DNA of 64,000 nt from Chloroflexota bacterium. Lineage in GTDB: Bacteria > Chloroflexota > Dormibacteria > Dormibacterales > Dormibacteraceae. This document shows positions 58,917-64,000 of this stretch, one piece after another. Each line of letters opens with the position of its first letter. The stretch's first letter is position 1. A program made the translations under genes and the position numbers. The notes under the pieces are model-generated. The model was not told the DNA's origin. It was given only the letters and a program-made list of their open reading frames with translations, and did no database searches. The stretch is taken from the NCBI GenBank assembly GCA_005882135.1, contig VBDR01000027.1, forward strand, positions 1-64,000, read 5' to 3'.

Positions 58917-61141
58917 GCCGATGCGGCTTGCAACCCGACCTCTTCGTGCGCGCGGGCGACTTCCAGCACCGCGCGTTCGAGGACGTCGATATGCCTTTCC
59001 CAGTCGAAGCGCCGGGCCCACTCAAAAGCGCGCTGACCGGTGGCCTGGTTCTCGTTGCGATTCTCGAGCAGCTTGGAGATGCCGGCGGCGTAGTCGTCGA
59101 CATCCAGAGGTTCGGCCAGGTATCCGGTCCCGGGCCCCACGGTGACGGTGGGACCGGCCTGATTCCACGCGACCACTGGAATGCCTTTGGCCATCGACTC
59201 GATCACCCCCATGCCGAAGTCCTCTTCCGGCGCCGGGTAGACGTAGACGGCGGCGCCTTCGTACAGCGCCTGCAGCTCGTCCTCGGTGATCGCGCCCAGG
59301 AGCAGCACCGCATCCCCCAGGCCAAGCTCCGCGACGAGCGTCATCAGCGAATCGGTGTGCGACGTCGACGGCCCAGGCACGACGAGCTGGGCGCGCGGGT
59401 TACGCTTGCGCACCTCGAGCATGGCGCGGATCGCGAGGTCGAACCGCTTCTGCGGGTAGTGGCGGTTGGTCAGCAGGACGTAGGGCCGCCGGATCGGATA
59501 ACCGTTGATGGTCAGGCCGCCTGAAAACCGGCCCTCGATCGGGAGCGGAAAACCAGAGCCCGCCACATGGCATCCCGCCGGGCAATCGACGGCTTCGCGC
59601 CGGTAGGTCCTGCGGATGATATCGCCGATGTAGTTGCCGTTGACCAGCAGCTGGTCCGCCTCCTGGACCGAGCGGCGGTCGGCCCACGCGACAAATCGCG
59701 CCGCGCGCAGGACGATGGCCGCCAGCAGGCGGTAGTCGGCGTTGGAGACCCACCCGGTCTGGCGGTCGATGTTGCGCGGGTAGACAAGACGGTTGGGCTG
59801 ATTCAGGTAGACCACGTAAGGCACGTCCATCAGGCGCGCCGCCCACCACGCGATCCACGCGCTGGGCTGGTTGCAGCCGACGATCGCGTCGACGCCGCGG
59901 AAGCGCCACGCATACAGCGGCATGAGCAGCGAGGTGGCGGCCATCTGCACCGCCTCCCGGAAAGGAAACCAGCGCGGGAGCTGGGGCAGGAACGTCCTCA
60001 CCTGCACCTCGCCGATCAGGTCGGGGTAGCAGCGCGACGCATCGACGGTGGGCGCGTAGCACTCGACCTCGTAACCGCGCCGGCGCAGGCCGAGCACCTC
60101 TTCGATGACCAGCCGCTCGCCGCCGCCCGAGTACGTGAACCCGCAGTGGAAGACCGCGATTCGCCGTGGTCCTCCCGCTCGCGCGCGACGCCTGCCACCG
60201 ACCAGGAAGAGACTCAGCACGCCGAGCGACAGCGCGTTGGCGGCGGTGATCGCGTGGTACAGGACGATCGCGCCGGCCGCCACGCCCGACGCCAACCCGA
60301 GTCCCCCGCCCAGGACCAGCGACCCGGCGACCTCGAGGTTGCCGAGGTATCCGGGGCCGGCCGGCACCGCAAAGCTCAGGAGCAGCGCCGGGTAGGCGGC
60401 CATCGCCTTCAGCGTCGGCACGGAGATGCCGACCGCGGTGAAGAGGAGCGTGAAATTGAACGCGTCGATCACCAGCGCCAGCGCCGTGAGGGCGCCGAGG
60501 CGAGCCGCCAGCTCAGGTGTCCACAGCCCGCGGGCGCCGGCGCGAAACGCAAAAGCCTGGCCGGCCAGGCCCGCCGCCAACCCCGCCGGGAGCACCCGGC
60601 GGGCCAGACGCGAGCGCGCGATTCGCGGCCCGGTCAACGCCGTCCCCAGCACCGCCGCCAGCAGCGCGATCGCGAGCGCCGCGGCGCCTGCGAGCCCGCG
60701 AGGCGCATTGGCCGCGCCAGTCAGCGCGACGACCTCCAGGGCAGCCAGCACGAAGGCCACCGCGGCAAGGTCGCATGCCTTGTCGATCACGATCGTGGCC
60801 AGCGCTGAACCGGCCGGGATGCGGTGCCGGCGCCACAGCCACCACGCCCTGGCCGCGTCTCCGGAGCGGATGGGGAGCACGTAGTTGAGCAGCCCGCCCG
60901 CGGCGTTCATCGCGAACGCCCGCACCATCCCGACCGGCGCGAGCGGCCGCAGCAGCAGCAGCCAGCGGCGCGCCCTGATGACGCTCGTCACCAGGAACAG
61001 CACGATCATCAGCGCGACCGCCCACCAGTTCTGGACGCGCGCATGGGCGACGACCTCGGGCAGGGAGACGGTGCGGAGCCACAGCCAGAGCAGGGCCAGG
61101 CCGAACGCCGTCTGCAGGCCGAGGCGAACCCAGCGGTTCAT
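58913..61141 (-). CDS. Flippase-like (LPG-synthase TM domain) / GT4 glycosyltransferase fusion
   Basis: 742 aa. Residues 1-320 form a multi-span domain of the lysylphosphatidylglycerol-synthase transmembrane/UPF0104 family (NWWAVALMIVLFLVTSVIRA; NAAGGLLNYVLPIRSGDAAR is its hallmark). Residues 335-742 form a GT-B glycosyltransferase of family 4 (FTYSGGGERLVIEEVLGLRR; donor-site PAPEEDFGMGVIESMAKGIP, an E-x7-E motif). The two halves are usually separate genes. ATG at 61141. Confidence 0.9.
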   Translation of the reverse strand: MNRWVRLGLQTAFGLALLWLWLRTVSLPEVVAHARVQNWWAVALMIVLFLVTSVIRARRWLLLLRPLAPVGMVRAFAMNAAGGLLNYVLPIRSGDAARAWWLWRRHRIPAGSALATIVIDKACDLAAVAFVLAALEVVALTGAANAPRGLAGAAALAIALLAAVLGTALTGPRIARSRLARRVLPAGLAAGLAGQAFAFRAGARGLWTPELAARLGALTALALVIDAFNFTLLFTAVGISVPTLKAMAAYPALLLSFAVPAGPGYLGNLEVAGSLVLGGGLGLASGVAAGAIVLYHAITAANALSLGVLSLFLVGGRRRARAGGPRRIAVFHCGFTYSGGGERLVIEEVLGLRRRGYEVECYAPTVDASRCYPDLIGEVQVRTFLPQLPRWFPFREAVQMAATSLLMPLYAWRFRGVDAIVGCNQPSAWIAWWAARLMDVPYVVYLNQPNRLVYPRNIDRQTGWVSNADYRLLAAIVLRAARFVAWADRRSVQEADQLLVNGNYIGDIIRRTYRREAVDCPAGCHVAGSGFPLPIEGRFSGGLTINGYPIRRPYVLLTNRHYPQKRFDLAIRAMLEVRKRNPRAQLVVPGPSTSHTDSLMTLVAELGLGDAVLLLGAITEDELQALYEGAAVYVYPAPEEDFGMGVIESMAKGIPVVAWNQAGPTVTVGPGTGYLAEPLDVDDYAAGISKLLENRNENQATGQRAFEWARRFDWERHIDVLERAVLEVARAHEEVGLQAASA

Positions 61142-61163
61142 GAGCTCACGTCGCCTTGGAGTG

Positions 61164-61607
61164 TCACAGGGTGCCTTCGAAGTAGAGGGCGGCGCTCAGC
61201 TCGGCGCTGTCGAAGCGACGGTGTCCGCCTGGCGTGGTGAGGGTGGGGTGAATCCGGCCGCGACGCACGGCGCGATTGAGGGTCGGCTGGCTGACTCCCA
61301 GCAACCTGGCGGCTTCGCCGGTCGTCAGCAGGCGGGCGCCGTCAGGATCGTCCTGCAAACCCTCCGCGAAAGCTTCGACCTCGTCCGCGCTGAACCGCCG
61401 GTGACCACCCGGGGTGACAAGGGCGGGTCGCAGGAGGCCTCGCGCCACGGCGCGGAGAACCGTCGCCTGGCTCACGCCCAGGCGGGCTGCTACATCCTTC
61501 GAACTGATCAATCTGTGCAAGACGTGTGCTGGAGCAAACGCATCATCAGCTAGTTGCGATCCCGGCCACAATAGGTCGGCTTGGGATTCCGCGAGTGGCG
61601 CAGGCAC
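61164..61607 (-). CDS. Tandem MerR/BldC-like helix-turn-helix protein
   Basis: Up to 147 aa. Two near-duplicate HTH units: RLISSKDVAARLGVSQATVL plus TPGGHRRFSADEVEAF (about 33-82), and RLLTTGEAARLLGVSQPTLN plus TPGGHRRFDSAELSAA (about 91-142). Each resembles BldC or an excisionase-type MerR N-terminus with the GGHRRF wing. No effector domain. Start is uncertain: GTG 61607, or TTG 61520, which starts just before the first HTH. Two linked HTHs would let one monomer bind tandem operators. Confidence 0.8.
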   Translation of the reverse strand: MPAPLAESQADLLWPGSQLADDAFAPAHVLHRLISSKDVAARLGVSQATVLRAVARGLLRPALVTPGGHRRFSADEVEAFAEGLQDDPDGARLLTTGEAARLLGVSQPTLNRAVRRGRIHPTLTTPGGHRRFDSAELSAALYFEGTL

Positions 61608-61748
61608 TTCGTCGTTGGAAATATGCAGAGATCGACCAGCCTGTTCGGGGATTTCGTGCCAGACTTTTCGCTGCGTGCGTGTGCGCGCGGGCCTTCAGAA
61701 AGGAATAGCGGAATCATCTTTAGTTAGAACCTCACCCCCCGCAGCCAA

Positions 61749-61792
61749 GCTCGGTGCCGGTGTCGAGAAATCGCCCGGCCCGAGCCTTTTTT
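61749..61792 (+). terminator. Rho-independent terminator with no annotated upstream gene
   Basis: Plus strand GCTCGG-T-GCCGG ... CCGGC-CCGAGC followed by CTTTTTT. The stem is 11 bp with one bulge. Upstream on this strand (61520-61748) there is no protein gene; everything nearby is on the minus strand. It may end an unannotated small RNA or antisense transcript. Confidence 0.6.
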
Positions 61793-61801
61793 ATGCCTTT
61801 T

Positions 61802-61851
61802 CACCTCCCCACCTTGTGGGGAGGTCGGCGGCGTAGCCGCCGGGTGGGGGC
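61802..61851. repeat. Dispersed GC-rich hairpin repeat, copy 13 (canonical A-type)
   Basis: CACCTCCCCACCTTGTGGGG, AGGTCGGCGGCGTAGCCGCC, GGGTGGGGGC. Differs from copy 9 only in loop bases (CA-C to CT-T and GAA to GTA), showing stems conserved and loops drifting. Intergenic, 9 bp beyond the rfbD stop. Confidence 0.9.
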
Positions 61852-61860
61852 GTACACAAG

Positions 61861-62673
61861 CTATTCCCGGCTCGCCGCCCACTCCCGAACCGCCTCGCGC
61901 CAGTGGCGGAGCGGACGGTAGCGGGTCGTGGCGAGGCAGCCGTTGAGGGGTCGCCGCGCCGCCGACGGATAGGCGTGGATGGGAATCGACTCGACGGCTA
62001 CGTCCACCCCACGCTCTACCAGCACCGCCCGTGCGAAGTCATCCCAGCCGGCGCAACCTTCGGCGACGGCATGGACGATCCCTGCGGCGCCCCGCTCCAC
62101 CAGGTCGACTGCCGCGGCGGCCAGATCCCGGGCAAAGGTCGGGTTCACCTTCTGGTCCGAGACAACCCGCAGCCTGTCACCCGACCGCGCCCGCTCGAGG
62201 ATGCGCTGCGGAAAGCTCTGGGGACCGCCGAACACCGCCGCGGTGCGGACGATGAGCAGGTGCGGGCCCGCCTCGAGCGCACGCCGCTCGCCTTCGAGCT
62301 TGGACTTGCCGTAGACGGAAAGCGGCGCTGGCTCATCCGCCTCGACGTAGGGCCGGTCTTCGGCGCCATCGAAAACGAAGTTGGTCGAGAAATGAACGAG
62401 CGTCGCCCCATGACGCCTGGACGAGATCGCCAAGTTGAGCGGACCCTCCGCGTTGACCGCGTACGCGAGCTCAGGCTCGGTCTCGGCGCGGTCGACTGCG
62501 TTGTACGCTGCGCAGTTAAAGACCACCGCCGGCTTTCGGGCCGCGACCAGGGCCTCGACTGCAGCGGCGTCGGTGATCGACAGGCGGTCGTGTGGGACGG
62601 CGGCGTCGGTCCCGAGCAGGCGCACGAGCTCCGAGCCCAGCTGCCCTTTCGCGCCCATCACGAGGGCATTCAC
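61861..62673 (-). CDS. rfbD: dTDP-4-dehydrorhamnose reductase
   Basis: 270-aa RmlD-type SDR: VMGAKGQLGSELVRLLG cofactor site, NCAAYNAVDRAE, FSTNFVFDGAEDRPYVEADE, catalytic YGKSK. Final step of dTDP-L-rhamnose synthesis; no rmlA/B/C are in the window. GTG start at 62673 overlaps the stop of the GGDEF-EAL gene (GTGA). Confidence 0.93.
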   Translation of the reverse strand: MNALVMGAKGQLGSELVRLLGTDAAVPHDRLSITDAAAVEALVAARKPAVVFNCAAYNAVDRAETEPELAYAVNAEGPLNLAISSRRHGATLVHFSTNFVFDGAEDRPYVEADEPAPLSVYGKSKLEGERRALEAGPHLLIVRTAAVFGGPQSFPQRILERARSGDRLRVVSDQKVNPTFARDLAAAAVDLVERGAAGIVHAVAEGCAGWDDFARAVLVERGVDVAVESIPIHAYPSAARRPLNGCLATTRYRPLRHWREAVREWAASRE

Positions 62674-64000
62674 ATCGACTCGGTGACCCTTTCTTTGGTG
62701 AGCCCTGCCTGCTGCATCAGGAGCGCGGTGATCTCCGGCTCCTCGGCGGGCCGGCCCACCAGGAAACCTTGCGCCGCATCGCAGCCCGCTTCGAGCAACA
62801 CGGCTTCCGCCATCCGGTCCTGAAGGCCTTCGGCCACGACGCGCAGCCCGAGGTTGTGGCCGAGGCCGACCGCTGAGCGCACGATGGCGCCCGAGTCGGG
62901 GTCGGAAGCGAGCGCGGCGACAAACGAGCGGTCGATCTTGATCTCGTTGACAGGCAGTCGCATCAGGTAGAGCAGCGACGAGTAACCCGTGCCGAAGTCG
63001 TCCAGCGAGAGACGGACTCCAATCTCATGAAGACGGTGCAGCGCCTTCGCCGCCGCCGCGGCCATCGCCACCCCTTCGGTGATTTCCAGGGTGAGCCGGC
63101 TCGGGTCGACCTTGAAGTTGCCGAGTGCGCGAGCGACCATCTCCTCCAGGGAGTGATCCTCGATGTTGCGCGGCGATACGTTGAGCGAGACCGACACATC
63201 GAGCCCGTCCTCGATCCATTTGCAAAGCTGCGTGAGCGCGGCATCGATGACCCACGCCGTAAGCGGATGGATGATTCCCGTCTCCTCGGCCATCGGGATG
63301 AAGCGGTCCGGGGGCATCAAGCCCTCCCGCGGGTGGTTCCAGCGGATGAGCGCCTCGACCGAGTGGATCGCGCCCGTCGCCAGGGTGATCTGGGGCTGGT
63401 AATGGAGGACCAGCTCACCTTGCGGGATCGAGCGGCGCAGCTCGCCGGCGAGCCCTGAACGGCGCAGCGTCTGCGCCTCCTGCTCCGGCTGATAGAGCGC
63501 GTAGCCGCCGCCTGAGCGCTTGGCGACGTACATCGCCACGTCCGCGCGGCGCAGCAGTGTGCTGGGGTCGTCGCCGTGGACCGGATACATGGCGATCCCG
63601 ATCGACGCGCCCGTTTCGACCATCTGGTCGGCGATGGCAAACGGGCCCTCGAGCGAGGCGAGGATCTTGCGCGCTGTGCCGAGGACGTCTTCCGGATGCT
63701 TGGCGTCGGGCGTCAGGACTGCAAACTCGTCACCGCCAAGCCGGGCGATGGTGTCGGTCGCGCGCAGCACACCGCGCAGGCGAGCGGTGACCTCTTGCAA
63801 AAGGCTGTCGCCGCGATCGTGTCCAAGCGCGTCGTTGATGTCCTTGAATCGGTCGAGGTCGAGCAGCAGCACGCCGAACATCTTCTGGTTGCGCCGCGCG
63901 GCAAGCAGCGCCTGGCGCAGGCGGTCGCCGAACAGGCTGCGATTCGGAAGCCCGGTCAAAGCGTCGTGCAGTGCCTGGTACTCGAGCGCGTCGGTGTGCG
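62670..64000 (-). CDS. GGDEF-EAL cyclic-di-GMP protein (5' end beyond window)
   Basis: C-terminal 443 codons visible; the N-terminal sensor part lies outside the window. The diguanylate cyclase domain begins HDALTGLPNRSLFGDRLRQA with an intact active site RLGGDEFAVL. The phosphodiesterase domain has VEALIRWNHPREG (EAL), LEITEGVAM and LDDFGTGYSSLLYLMRL. Both active sites look functional, so direction (synthesis or hydrolysis of c-di-GMP) depends on the missing sensor. Coupled to rfbD, a possible link to surface polysaccharide control. Confidence 0.95.
   Translation of the reverse strand, partial: HTDALEYQALHDALTGLPNRSLFGDRLRQALLAARRNQKMFGVLLLDLDRFKDINDALGHDRGDSLLQEVTARLRGVLRATDTIARLGGDEFAVLTPDAKHPEDVLGTARKILASLEGPFAIADQMVETGASIGIAMYPVHGDDPSTLLRRADVAMYVAKRSGGGYALYQPEQEAQTLRRSGLAGELRRSIPQGELVLHYQPQITLATGAIHSVEALIRWNHPREGLMPPDRFIPMAEETGIIHPLTAWVIDAALTQLCKWIEDGLDVSVSLNVSPRNIEDHSLEEMVARALGNFKVDPSRLTLEITEGVAMAAAAAKALHRLHEIGVRLSLDDFGTGYSSLLYLMRLPVNEIKIDRSFVAALASDPDSGAIVRSAVGLGHNLGLRVVAEGLQDRMAEAVLLEAGCDAAQGFLVGRPAEEPEITALLMQQAGLTKERVTESM

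Overview
High-GC bacterial chromosome made almost entirely of housekeeping genes, with no phage, IS element, CRISPR or plasmid signature. Gene content (ClpC-type Clp ATPase, L10-leader attenuation, zinc-type L33, YacP-like NYN protein, SpoIIM/RDD/MoxR/DUF58 cluster, BldC-like helix-turn-helix, tiny bS22/COX24-like protein, RpoC with a long coiled-coil insert) points to a Terrabacteria lineage. Chloroflexota or the soil phylum Dormibacterota fits best, but this is an inference from gene content and not a placement. TTG and GTG start codons are common, including for essential genes (rpoB, rpoC, rplJ, clpC, rpsA, ftsH, cysS).

Layout. 1-13.8 kb: the minus-strand transcription/translation operon rpmG-secE-nusG-rplK-rplA, rplJ-rplL (with an L10-leader attenuator) and rpoB-rpoC. 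It is interrupted by a plus-strand group: a class V aminotransferase, then a beta-phosphoglucomutase-like HAD enzyme and a GH65 disaccharide phosphorylase. 13.8-18.3 kb: isocitrate/isopropylmalate-type dehydrogenase, SGNH hydrolase, PIG-L deacetylase and an internally duplicated orphan protein. 18.3-28 kb: two minus-strand operons, rlmB-[Clp_N/M50 fusion]-NYN-pyk and radA-[PIN/TRAM]-ispD-ispF-cysS, with a cupin between them. 28-36.3 kb: a PLP lyase, then RDD, SpoIIM-like, DUF58, MoxR, DUF4350, DUF4129 and a polytopic membrane protein, a recurrent membrane-associated MoxR cluster. 36.3-44 kb: response regulator, clpC, an O-antigen-ligase-like/TPR protein, rpsA. 42-55 kb: a long co-directional minus-strand run ybeY-pth-mfd-mazG-ftsB-tRNA(fMet)-bS22-like-tRNA(CAU, probably Ile2)-TPR-tilS-ftsH-DUF2520-panB-panC. 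55-64 kb: surface polysaccharide genes (two NDP-sugar epimerases, methyltransferase, a flippase-like/GT4 fusion, rfbD), a tandem helix-turn-helix protein and a partial GGDEF-EAL protein.

The most unusual signal is a family of about 45-60 bp GC-rich double-hairpin repeats (at least 12 loci in 64 kb, consensus roughly CACCTCCCCAC-n-GTGGGGAGG-TCGGCGGC-n-GCCGCCG-GGTGGGGGC). They sit between genes, at gene junctions where they supply stop codons, start codons or a Shine-Dalgarno sequence, and in frame inside coding sequences (pyk, the Wzy-like gene, the DUF2520 gene). This resembles the behaviour of Rickettsia palindromic elements. Other notable items are a Clp_N-site-2-protease fusion, a flippase/GT4 fusion, a 619-residue duplicated orphan protein, a tandem HTH protein, a tRNA-Ile2 candidate beside tilS, and several operator-like direct repeats.
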